From Antrihabitans auranticaus (GTDB taxonomy: Bacteria > Actinomycetota > Actinomycetes > Mycobacteriales > Mycobacteriaceae): a stretch of DNA of 64,000 nucleotides. Below the pieces are notes generated by a model. That model made no database searches. It saw only the letters and a list, made by a program, of their open reading frames with translations, and had not been told where the DNA came from. Position 1 is the stretch's first letter. Each line of letters opens with the position of its first letter. The position numbers and the translations under genes are program-made. Location: assembly GCF_016481275.1 (NCBI RefSeq), contig NZ_JAEMNW010000006.1:206293-270292 (forward strand), in the 5' to 3' direction. Shown piece by piece: positions 25,917-32,737 of the stretch.

Positions 25917-26006
25917 TGCGGCGGGAGTGGGGATGGGTGCGGCGCGGTGGCAGGGTGCGGCGGGACACGGGAGGGAGCCCTGACCCGGCTGCCCGCCAAA
26001 GCAAAA

Positions 26007-26035
26007 CGCCCCCGGACCAGGTGGGTCCGGGGGCG
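26007..26035 (-). terminator. Intrinsic terminator of fadE5
   Basis: A perfect 12-bp stem (CGCCCCCGGACC) with a 5-base loop, 12 bp past the fadE5 stop. On the minus strand it is followed by TTTT, as expected for an intrinsic terminator. Confidence 0.88.
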
Positions 26036-26047
26036 GTCAGCGAGCTA

Positions 26048-27886
26048 TCAGAACGCGGCTTCGTCGAGTTCCATGATGTCGTTCTCGAGGTTGCCGAGGA
26101 TCGCGCGAGTGGCGGTCAGCTCCGGGAGAACGTTCTTGGCGAAGAACGACGCGACGGCGAGCTTGCCTTCGTAGAAGGCCTTGTCCTTGCCGGCGTCCGC
26201 ACCGTTGTCGAGCGCGGCGAGTGCGACTGCGGCGTTGCGCAGGAGCAACCAGCCGATGACCAGGTCGCCGACTGCCATCAGGAAGCGCACCGAGCCGAGG
26301 CCGACCTTGTACAGCTCCGACGGGTTCTGCTGGGCACCCATGAGGTGACCGGTCAGGGTTGCGGCCATGGCCTGGACGTCCTCCAGGGCGGTTGCGAGCA
26401 GTGCACGCTCCGCCTTGAGGCGGCCGTTGCCGGCGTCGCTGTCGATGAACTTGGTGATCTGGCCTGCGACGTGGGCCAGTGCGACTCCACGGTCACGCGC
26501 GATCTTGCGGAAGTAGAAGTCCTGCGCCTGGATCGCGGTGGTGCCTTCGTAGAGCGAGTCGATCTTGGCGTCGCGGATGTACTGCTCGATCGGGTAGTCC
26601 TGGAGGAAGCCGGACCCACCGAGGGTCTGCAGCGACTCGGTCAGGTACTGGTAGGCCCGCTCGGAACCGACACCCTTGACGATCGGAAGCAGCAGGTCGT
26701 TGACGCGGAACGCGGTGTCCTTGTCAGCGCCCGACACCTGCATCGCGATGTCTTCGTTCTGGTGCGCCGCCGTGTAGAGGTACACCGAACGCAGGCCCTC
26801 GGTGTACGCCTTCTGCGTCATGAGGCTGCGGCGAACGTCCGGATGGTGCGTGATGGTGACGCGCGGGGCTGCCTTGTCGGTCATCTTGGTCAGGTCGGCG
26901 CCCTGGACACGCTCCTTGGCGTACTCGAGGGCGTTCAGGTAACCGGTCGACAGCGTCGCGATGGCCTTGGTGCCGACCATCATGCGAGCGTGCTCGATGA
27001 CGTCGAACATCTGGGCAATGCCGTTGTGCTCTTCGCCGACGAGCCAACCGACGGCGGGCGTGCCGTTCTGGCCGAGGGTGAGCTCGCAGGTGGCCGATGC
27101 CTTGAGGCCCATCTTGTGCTCGAGGCCCGTGACGTAGACGCCGTTGCGCTCGCCCAGTTCGCCGGTCTCGAAATCGAAGTGGAACTTCGGAACGAAGAAG
27201 AGCGAGAGGCCCTTGGTGCCCGGTCCGGCGCCTTCGGGACGCGCCAGGACGAGGTGGAAGGTGTTCTCGAACATGTCGTCCGCGTCACCCGAGGTGATGA
27301 AGCGCTTGACGCCTTCGATGTGCCAGGAGCCGTCGTCCTGCTTGATGGCCTTGGTGCGGCCGGCGCCGACGTCGGAACCGGCGTCCGGCTCCGTCAGCAC
27401 CATGGTGGCGCCCCAGTTGCGCTCGGCGCAGATCTGGGCCCACTTCTTCTGCTCTTCGGTGGCGTTGTGGTAGAAGATCTGCGCGAAGCCGGCGCCGGCG
27501 GCGTACATGAAGGCTGCGGGCTGTGCGCCCAGGAGCAGCTCAGCGATGGCCCAGTAGACCGGACGCGGAACTTCCATGCCGCCGAGGGCTTCTTCGACAC
27601 CCAGCTTGTCCCAGCCGCCGTCCTGCAGCGCCTTGAAGGACTTCTTGAAGGATTCGGGGATGGAGACGGTGAACGTCTCGGGATCGAAAGTGGGCGGATT
27701 GCGGTCGGTGTCTGCGAAGGACTCGCCCAGCGGGCCTTCTGCGAGACGACGGACCTCGCTCAGCATTTCGCGAACGGTGTCGGAGTCCAGATCGCCGTAC
27801 GCGCCCGTTTTCAGGGTCTCGTCGAGGCCGAGGACCTCGAACAGGTTGAACTCGAGGTCCCGTACGTTGCTCTTGTAGTGGCCCAT
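26048..27886 (-). CDS. fadE5: Acyl-CoA dehydrogenase FadE5
   Basis: A 612-residue acyl-CoA dehydrogenase of the long FadE5 subtype, which catalyses the FAD-dependent alpha-beta dehydrogenation of acyl-CoA. Visible features are the FAD/substrate segment [19 protein letters not shown] (about 160-180), [29 protein letters not shown] and the C-terminal [20 protein letters not shown] followed by [14 protein letters not shown]. The extra C-terminal helical region is normal for this subtype. It is the fifth gene of the block conserved with M. tuberculosis (Rv0244c). A weak copy of the CTTACT-N4-AGTAAG motif lies upstream. ATG at 27886 is the only start near the conserved [16 protein letters not shown]. 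Confidence 0.93.
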   Translation of the reverse strand: MGHYKSNVRDLEFNLFEVLGLDETLKTGAYGDLDSDTVREMLSEVRRLAEGPLGESFADTDRNPPTFDPETFTVSIPESFKKSFKALQDGGWDKLGVEEALGGMEVPRPVYWAIAELLLGAQPAAFMYAAGAGFAQIFYHNATEEQKKWAQICAERNWGATMVLTEPDAGSDVGAGRTKAIKQDDGSWHIEGVKRFITSGDADDMFENTFHLVLARPEGAGPGTKGLSLFFVPKFHFDFETGELGERNGVYVTGLEHKMGLKASATCELTLGQNGTPAVGWLVGEEHNGIAQMFDVIEHARMMVGTKAIATLSTGYLNALEYAKERVQGADLTKMTDKAAPRVTITHHPDVRRSLMTQKAYTEGLRSVYLYTAAHQNEDIAMQVSGADKDTAFRVNDLLLPIVKGVGSERAYQYLTESLQTLGGSGFLQDYPIEQYIRDAKIDSLYEGTTAIQAQDFYFRKIARDRGVALAHVAGQITKFIDSDAGNGRLKAERALLATALEDVQAMAATLTGHLMGAQQNPSELYKVGLGSVRFLMAVGDLVIGWLLLRNAAVALAALDNGADAGKDKAFYEGKLAVASFFAKNVLPELTATRAILGNLENDIMELDEAAF

Positions 27887-27952
27887 CTTTATTCGCTCTC
27901 CATTGAGGTGGGGGGTGCGGTCCGGTTTTGCCAGTCCCGCCCGGCGTGCTGG

Positions 27953-27968
27953 TCTACTCGCCAGTAAC
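27953..27968. promoter_or_regulatory. Degenerate operator upstream of fadE5
   Basis: TCTACT-CGCC-AGTAAC matches 9 of the 12 arm positions of the tetR/fadA2 motif and keeps the N4 spacing and the TACT/AGTA core. It lies 67 bp before the fadE5 start. An overlapping longer repeat, AGTAAC-N10-GTTACT (27963-27984), is also present. Confidence 0.4.
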
Positions 27969-28094
27969 TTAGATCGATGTTACTCCCGGGTACACCTGAC
28001 ACTCAAGAGTCGAAGTGTGTTATGTGATACGAACCACAGCGTCCGCGGATGTGTGAAATCGCATGTAGAACAACAGATCCCGGTGAAACTTTCA

Positions 28095-28108
28095 TGAGGA
28101 TTTCCTCA
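28095..28108. promoter_or_regulatory. Inverted repeat TGAGGA-TT-TCCTCA before the hydrolase gene
   Basis: A perfect 6-bp inverted repeat 33 bp upstream of the alpha/beta hydrolase start, in the 254-bp divergent region shared with fadE5. It could be an operator; no partner is known. Confidence 0.3.
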
Positions 28109-28140
28109 CGTTCGTAGCGCCCCTGACATACGGTCGTCAC

Positions 28141-28764
28141 ATGGAACCCGGACAGCCGAGACAGCGAAAACTGGCTATTCCCACCGCAGCTGGGGAAGCC
28201 CAGGTGGCGGTCGACGGACGGACGAACCCCCGATTTCTTGTCGTCCTCACCCACGGTGCGGCGGGCGGCGTGGACGCGCCGGACCTCCTGGTCGTGAGAC
28301 GAAAAGCACTCGAACTCGGTGGCGCGGTCGCGCGTGTCATGCAGCCCTACCGTGTGGCCGGCGGTCGCGCACCGGGATCGGCGGTCAAACAGGACGCCGC
28401 CTGGCTCGAAGTAATTGCCGACCTGAAGAAGCGGTTCCGAAAGGTTCCGCTCGTCCAGGGCGGGCGAAGCAACGGTGCCCGGGTGGCGTGCCGGACGGCG
28501 ATCGATGCGGGGGCGGTCGGGGTGATTGCTCTCGCGTTTCCGCTCCACCCGCCGGGCAGGCCCGAGTTGTCGCGGGCCGGGGAACTGCGTGGCGCCGGAA
28601 CCGAAGTGGTCGTCATCAACGGCGACCGCGACCCGTTCGGCGTGTCGGACGCCGCCGACGCTACCGTCGTGCACGTTTTGGCAGGTCAGACGCATGCGTT
28701 GAAGGGTGGTGCGGCAGAAATATCGTCAGTCGTCGAGCCCTGGCTCATCAAGTGGGGCAGCTGA
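28141..28764 (+). CDS. KANL3/Tex30-type alpha/beta hydrolase
   Basis: A 207-residue compact alpha/beta hydrolase. It shows LVVLTHGAAGGVDAPDL (oxyanion loop), the nucleophile elbow VQGGRSNGARVACR with Ser in G-R-S-N-G, FPLHPPGRPE, the acid region VINGDRDPFG and GQTHALKGG with the probable catalytic His. This matches the KANL3/Tex30 hydrolase-like family; the natural substrate is unknown. Its 3' end overlaps the convergent methyltransferase gene by 39 bp. The divergent gene is fadE5. Confidence 0.82.
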   Translation: MEPGQPRQRKLAIPTAAGEAQVAVDGRTNPRFLVVLTHGAAGGVDAPDLLVVRRKALELGGAVARVMQPYRVAGGRAPGSAVKQDAAWLEVIADLKKRFRKVPLVQGGRSNGARVACRTAIDAGAVGVIALAFPLHPPGRPELSRAGELRGAGTEVVVINGDRDPFGVSDAADATVVHVLAGQTHALKGGAAEISSVVEPWLIKWGS

Positions 28765-29367
28765 CTCCTTGACGGGCCGCGCGGCTACAACCAGTGCATC
28801 GATCGCGGTCCCGGCCTCGACATGACGTTCGCGCTTCTCGGCCGCCAGAATTTGCGCCTCATCTTCGATATCTGCGACGACGTCTTCGGGTGTGAACAGA
28901 ATGTCGGGATCTTGGGGTCCGCCGACCCCGTCGGCGATGTTTGTCGTGTCGTGGCCCAGCACGATGAGTACGCCCGCCTCGGCCAGCGCGTCGACCGCCT
29001 TGCGCAACACCTGACGCCGCTCGTCCTTCGGTAGGTGCAGGTAGGCGACGACGATCAGCTCGAAGCTGCCGTCGAACGTCGTGGTGAGGATGTCGCCGGT
29101 TGCCCAATCGATCCGGTTGCGGACCGATCTCGGAGACTTCGATGCCACCGTTCGGGCCTTGTCGATTGCAACCTGGGAGAAGTCGATGGCGCTGACCTCC
29201 CAGCCGCGCGTCGCGAGCCAGATCGCATTTCGCCCTTCGCCGCATGCGAGGTCCAGCGCACGACCTGGGTGGAGCACCGTCACGATTTCTACGACGACGG
29301 CGTTGGGCGGAGCACCCCATACGAGGTCGGCCTTTGCGTATTTCTCGTCCCAAGCGGCGGCGTCCAT
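28726..29367 (-). CDS. Class I SAM-dependent methyltransferase
   Basis: A 213-residue Rossmann methyltransferase. Motif I is ALDLACGEGRNAIWLATRGW (about 38-57), the acidic end of strand 2 is VSAIDFSQVAIDKAR and motif II is FELIVVAYLHLP. The opening WDEKYAKADLVWGAPPN is typical of the TehB/thiopurine-like branch that methylates small molecules such as tellurite or sulfur compounds. It lies in a run of minus-strand genes (ArsR, SRPBCC, TetR, small peptide) and overlaps the convergent hydrolase gene. Substrate is not deducible. Confidence 0.85.
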   Translation of the reverse strand: MDAAAWDEKYAKADLVWGAPPNAVVVEIVTVLHPGRALDLACGEGRNAIWLATRGWEVSAIDFSQVAIDKARTVASKSPRSVRNRIDWATGDILTTTFDGSFELIVVAYLHLPKDERRQVLRKAVDALAEAGVLIVLGHDTTNIADGVGGPQDPDILFTPEDVVADIEDEAQILAAEKRERHVEAGTAIDALVVAARPVKESAAPLDEPGLDD

Positions 29368-29412
29368 GCTGCGATTCTGCCCCGGTGCGCTGCCGGCGAG
29401 TTCAGAGGCTCG

Positions 29413-29514
29413 CTAAACGAGCAGGTGCCGCTTTGCGCCCAGCATTCGGCCGAGGGCTATCGCCACTGGGACGGATAGCACCGCCCAGGCCGCAATCGCC
29501 GCGGTCAGGAGCAT
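29413..29514 (-). CDS. 33-residue single-span membrane peptide
   Basis: ATG at 29514 opens a 33-codon frame: a hydrophobic stretch of about 20 residues (TAAIAAWAVLSVPVAIALG) followed by a basic end (RMLGAKRHLLV). The amphipathic layout, position in a tight same-strand gene run and clean stop argue for a real small membrane protein. No clear Shine-Dalgarno sequence is seen and the function is unknown. Confidence 0.45.
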   Translation of the reverse strand: MLLTAAIAAWAVLSVPVAIALGRMLGAKRHLLV

Positions 29515-29521
29515 GTGGCCA

Positions 29522-30187
29522 CTATGCCAGTGGATAACGATCGCCGCGCGGAATTGCGCCCGGTCCCGATTCATCGGAAATTCGAATCAATGTCGCGAGG
29601 TGGGACGAAGCGAACTCGCGAATTGCGGATTCGTCTTCTACAGGGATTACTCCGTCGGGAGTGAGCGCCAACGACAACGCGAGCCGGGCGAGAATTTCCG
29701 CAACCTGATCGGCGTCGAAATCTTCGATTCCGCCGCTCTTCTGCATCTCACGGATGTGGTCGGACAGATAGGCCCGGCCTGCCGCGAGCAGCGGGCCGGC
29801 ACCTGTCGTGACGTAGGGCAGGACGGTATCGGGCTCGGTGACGAGCAGCCGGCGCAGCAACTCGTTGCGCGCGAGGATCGACGAGAATGCCACGAAACCC
29901 TCGGTCATCTGCTCCCGCGGCGGTGCCGAGCGGTCGACTCTGGCATCGACCGCCTCGATGAACCGCTGCGCCTCGCGCATGCCGACGGCAACTACTACGG
30001 CGTTCTTCGATGCGTACCGGCGATACAGCGTTGCGGGGCTGACGCCGGACCGTTTCGCGATCTCGGCCATGCTGGTGCGCCGGATGCCGAAGTCGAGGAA
30101 CGCTGCGAGTGCGCCGTCGAGTATCGCGGGGTCGCCCTCCTGCTCGGCGGCCCCGAGCAATTGTTGCAGGAATCCGCCCTCGGCCAT
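29522..30187 (-). CDS. TetR-family transcriptional regulator
   Basis: A 221-residue TetR regulator. The DNA-binding part is GALAAFLDFGIRRTSMAEIA and KRSGVSPATLYRRYASKNAV (about residues 25-65); the remainder is helical and ligand-binding. It begins 18 bp after the SRPBCC gene stop, so it is likely in the ArsR-SRPBCC transcript, and ends 7 bp before the start of the small membrane peptide. ATG is preceded by a weak purine-rich site. Ligand and targets unknown. Confidence 0.86.
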   Translation of the reverse strand: MAEGGFLQQLLGAAEQEGDPAILDGALAAFLDFGIRRTSMAEIAKRSGVSPATLYRRYASKNAVVVAVGMREAQRFIEAVDARVDRSAPPREQMTEGFVAFSSILARNELLRRLLVTEPDTVLPYVTTGAGPLLAAGRAYLSDHIREMQKSGGIEDFDADQVAEILARLALSLALTPDGVIPVEDESAIREFASSHLATLIRISDESGPGAIPRGDRYPLA

Positions 30188-30205
30188 TAGGCCACTGTAG
30201 TGGGA

Positions 30206-30772
30206 CTACGCGGTCGGCGGCTCGACCGGTTCGGTGTCGAGTATCGCCGCGTACTGGGCATTCAGGTCGCGCCAGCCGTATTCGAGCGCCGCCTCTCCCA
30301 CGATCCGGCCGACCGGTTCGCCTGCGATGGCACGCTCGGCGACGTCGAGGCACATGTGCCAGCCGGCGGCGAGCATAGCGGCGGTGCCCTTGTCTTCGAC
30401 TGTCTGCTGCAACGTCAGCAGGGTGCCGCCGGCGGATTCGTCGAGTCGCCACCGCAGGACGTCGTCGCCCCACGCGTGTTCGAGCAAGCTCGGTTCGTCG
30501 GCGATCGTCACGGTGCCGTCGAGTTCGGTTTCGGTGTCGCCGTCGGTCATGGTCAGCGTCGCCGGGCCAACGGTCCGCAAGCTGCGGTCTGCTACGTACG
30601 GCGCCCATTGCAGCTGCTCGTCGGGTTCTGTCAGCGCCGACCAGATGCTGGTTCGACCGTGGGGAAACGTCCGGGCGAAGGTGAGCGTCCAACGCTGCCC
30701 GTCGGGTTCGACGGCGATGGTCTGCAGTGGCCCGGGGCGGTAATCGCGGCGGTGGGTGTCCGGTGTGGTCAT
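30206..30772 (-). CDS. SRPBCC/AHSA1-type domain protein
   Basis: A 188-residue START-like (SRPBCC) protein: an opening strand WTLTFARTFPHGRTSIWSAL, then LQWAPYVADRS, LEHAWGDDVLRWRLDE, a TLLTLQQTV strand and a long C-terminal helix with AAGWHMCLDVAERAIAG. Such proteins bind hydrophobic ligands or act as stress chaperone-like factors. The start ATG overlaps the stop of the ArsR gene by 4 bp (ATGA), the classic ArsR-SRPBCC two-gene operon. Longer upstream in-frame sequence lies inside the ArsR gene and was rejected. Confidence 0.85.
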   Translation of the reverse strand: MTTPDTHRRDYRPGPLQTIAVEPDGQRWTLTFARTFPHGRTSIWSALTEPDEQLQWAPYVADRSLRTVGPATLTMTDGDTETELDGTVTIADEPSLLEHAWGDDVLRWRLDESAGGTLLTLQQTVEDKGTAAMLAAGWHMCLDVAERAIAGEPVGRIVGEAALEYGWRDLNAQYAAILDTEPVEPPTA

Positions 30773-31086
30773 TGCTGTGACTCCTTCGATTCGAGGTGGC
30801 GGCCGAGGGCGTCGAAGTGGAACTCCCAGAGCCTGCGATAGGGCTCCAGCCAAGCGTCGAGTTCGGCGAACGGCTGCTGCTGCAGGGAGTAGACGCGTCG
30901 CTGCGCATCGGCACGGGAATTTACGAAACCGTTGTCCCGCAATACTTTCAAATGCTTCGACACCGTCGGCTGGGGCAGTTCGAGGCGTTCGACGAGGTCG
31001 CCGACGCTAGCGCTTCCGGTCCGCAGTACTTCGATGATCCGGCGGCGTTGCGGCTCGGCGACGACGTCGAAGATGTCGATTGCCAT
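30769..31086 (-). CDS. ArsR/SmtB-family winged-helix regulator
   Basis: A 105-residue ArsR protein: FDVVAEPQRRRIIEVL, the recognition helix LPQPTVSKHLKVLRDNGFV and the wing RADAQRRVYSLQ. No Cys is present, so it is not a classical metal sensor; the SRPBCC-linked ArsR subgroup (as in the SdpR/YceK-like regulators) is a better match. It is the first gene of the operon, with an AT-rich inverted repeat just upstream that is probably its operator. Confidence 0.88.
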   Translation of the reverse strand: MAIDIFDVVAEPQRRRIIEVLRTGSASVGDLVERLELPQPTVSKHLKVLRDNGFVNSRADAQRRVYSLQQQPFAELDAWLEPYRRLWEFHFDALGRHLESKESQQ

Positions 31087-31094
31087 GAACCTGA

Positions 31095-31114
31095 ATATAC
31101 GTGCACGCGTATAT
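31095..31114. promoter_or_regulatory. ATATACG-N6-CGTATAT inverted repeat, ArsR promoter/operator
   Basis: A perfect 7-bp inverted repeat with a 6-bp spacer, 9 bp upstream of the ArsR start. The AT-rich tract continues to a TATATA at about 31129. In such GC-rich DNA this is the likely promoter and autoregulatory site. Confidence 0.6.
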
Positions 31115-31148
31115 ACTCGTCAAGGCATATATAAGAGCCGCGAAAAAT

Positions 31149-31183
31149 GGGTGCTCCCGCTCGGTATCCGAGAAGAAACACCC
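31149..31183 (-). terminator. Hairpin terminator after the 70-residue protein gene
   Basis: Read on the minus strand: GGGTG/CACCC outer stem, a middle stem held partly by G-U pairs, CTCGG/CCGAG inner stem with a 3-base loop, then ATTTTT. It lies 38 bp after the stop at 31222 and before the ArsR promoter. Confidence 0.55.
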
Positions 31184-31221
31184 ACTCAGTTGCAGTGCAA
31201 ACTACGCCGAACTACGCTCCG

Positions 31222-31434
31222 TCAGGCCAAGCCTTCGGCGAGTAGTTGGTTGCGAATGAAGCGGGCGAGGTCCTTCACCGCATCGCGTTCGTAGAGGTCG
31301 ATGGTGCGGCCGGCGTTCTCGCGTTCGGTGATCCAGCGTTCGATAGCATCGTGTGTCACCGAGCCGACGACCATTTTCCTGGTTTGCACTCCTTCGTCTG
31401 CGGTCTTCGACACGTCGCTCATGCCAGAGATCAT
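31222..31434 (-). CDS. Conserved-looking 70-residue hypothetical protein
   Basis: A small soluble protein, mostly helical, with charged residues and the segment HDAIERWITERENAGRTIDLYERDAV. ATG at 31434 is preferred because AGGAG lies five bases upstream; a second ATG four codons in is possible. A probable terminator follows. I do not recognise the family. The ribosome site, codon usage and terminator support a real gene. Confidence 0.6.
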   Translation of the reverse strand: MISGMSDVSKTADEGVQTRKMVVGSVTHDAIERWITERENAGRTIDLYERDAVKDLARFIRNQLLAEGLA

Positions 31435-31502
31435 CGCATCTCCTACTGCATTGCGTCACACTCCATCGGAGAAACGGTCCCGGCGCGGCGCGTGCCGAAC
31501 GC

Positions 31503-31787
31503 CTATCGGCGGTCGTCGAGCATCGTGAGCCACCAGTTCTCCGGTAGGTCTTCGCCCGCATGTGCGGACAGCGTCAGGCCCAACGCCATGCAGACGCCCA
31601 AGAGCGCGAGCCAGATCGCGAACCCGAGCATAGGCACGAAGATCAGCCAATCCATGTCGCGAAGTGGTTCGACCAGGACGAGTAGCGGCGCGAGTGCGAG
31701 GGCGATCCCGATGAACCACGCCGAACCTGCCCTGTCGCATTTGAGGACCAGTCGTAAGAGTCGGTGTCCTGCGGGCTGAGTCGTCAT
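31503..31787 (-). CDS. 94-residue two-span membrane protein
   Basis: Two membrane segments (about 23-41 and 47-70) joined by a short acidic loop, with a basic N-terminus and an acidic, Trp-containing C-terminus (GEDLPENWWLTMLDDRR). A strong GGAGG seven bases before ATG supports the start. The family is not recognised; it is a likely membrane protein of unknown function in a same-strand run with the 70-residue gene. Confidence 0.65.
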   Translation of the reverse strand: MTTQPAGHRLLRLVLKCDRAGSAWFIGIALALAPLLVLVEPLRDMDWLIFVPMLGFAIWLALLGVCMALGLTLSAHAGEDLPENWWLTMLDDRR

Positions 31788-31975
31788 CGAAGGCCCTCCT
31801 CACTGCGAATTTCCTGCTGTCCACAGTGACGGTACGAGCGCGGAGGACGCGAGTCGATTACCTCCGACGTAAGCGCTGGGCAGCACGTTAAGCGAACAGC
31901 AAGGGCTCGTTAAGTGCCCCGCAGGAGTCTTCACATGCAGCACGCGAGGGTTGCACCGACTTCCGGGAGGCACGC

Positions 31976-32125
31976 ATGGACAGCACGGCCGCGGCGCAGG
32001 ACGTATCCAAGGCGAAGCAGATCACCGACTTCACAATCGTTCTCGCCCTTGTGGCCATCCTCATGGTCGGGATGGCGCTGAGCTTCATGTTTCTCTTTCC
32101 GCCGGAGCCCGGACCGGTTCAGTAG
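31976..32125 (+). CDS. 49-residue single-span membrane protein
   Basis: ATG at 31976 is preceded by GGGAGG at ideal spacing. The product has a polar N-terminal region (MDSTAAAQDVSKAKQ), one long hydrophobic span (TIVLALVAILMVGMALSFMF) and a short Pro/Glu tail. It sits 42 bp upstream of the DM13-domain gene on the same strand and is probably co-transcribed with it. The family is unknown to me. Confidence 0.65.
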   Translation: MDSTAAAQDVSKAKQITDFTIVLALVAILMVGMALSFMFLFPPEPGPVQ

Positions 32126-32167
32126 CTCCGGCGTAACGATTTGCGAGCGAAAGCACACGAATACGAC

Positions 32168-32737
32168 ATGGCACAAAACGCACAAACCGCACAGCCGCGG
32201 CGCCGGAAATTTCTTCGGCCATCCGTCGTGCTGCCAGTGCTGGCAATCGGCGCGATCGTCGTTGCCTTCGGTCTCTTCTGGTTCCAACCGTGGAAGCTCG
32301 TGGTCGACAAGACCGGCAACGAAGCCATCCCGACCGCGTCCGGACCGCCACCGTCCGGCACGACCGTCGCGCCGAACACCGAGCCGATCGTGCTCGCCCA
32401 GGGCGACTTCATCACCCACGAGCACGGCACGAGCGGTTCCGTCCAGTTACTCCAACTTGCCGACGGGCAACGCGTACTCCGGCTCGAAGACCTCGACACC
32501 AGCAACGGACCGTTGCTGAAGGTGTATCTCACCGACCAGCCCGTCATCGAGGGTTCCGACGGCTGGCACGTCTTCGACGACGGCCGCTACGAGGACCTCG
32601 GCGACCTCAAATTCAACAAGGGCAGCTCCAACTACGTGATACCTGCCGAGATCGATATCGCCGGGCTCAACAGCGTGTCCATCTGGTGCGATCGCTTCGA
32701 TGTGTCGTTCGGCGCGGCCACGCTGACGCCCGTCTAG
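32168..32737 (+). CDS. Membrane-anchored DM13-domain protein
   Basis: A 189-residue protein: a basic N-terminus, one membrane anchor (about residues 22-42), a Pro/Thr linker and a C-terminal DM13 domain (about 80-187) with HGTSGSVQLLQLADGQRVLR, LEDLDTSNGPLLKVYLTD, KFNKGSSNYVIP and the conserved Cys in SIWCDRFDVSFG. DM13 domains are proposed to take part in extracytoplasmic electron transfer. ATG at 32168 is chosen over an upstream TTG. Its stop shares CTAG with that of the convergent sigma-factor gene. Confidence 0.82.
   Translation: MAQNAQTAQPRRRKFLRPSVVLPVLAIGAIVVAFGLFWFQPWKLVVDKTGNEAIPTASGPPPSGTTVAPNTEPIVLAQGDFITHEHGTSGSVQLLQLADGQRVLRLEDLDTSNGPLLKVYLTDQPVIEGSDGWHVFDDGRYEDLGDLKFNKGSSNYVIPAEIDIAGLNSVSIWCDRFDVSFGAATLTPV

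Noticed and set aside
22681..26004. A 1107-codon open frame on the minus strand covering rsrR, the NAD(P)-binding gene, the YjbR gene and the AbiEi-like gene
   Set aside because: It crosses four well-supported genes, and only its last 162 codons (rsrR) have family motifs. Long empty frames are common opposite GC-rich genes.
27963..27984. AGTAAC-N10-GTTACT as the main fadE5 operator
   Set aside because: Its spacing differs from the other two sites; the overlapping N4-spaced motif agrees better with the tetR and fadA2 sites, so the long repeat is noted only in passing.
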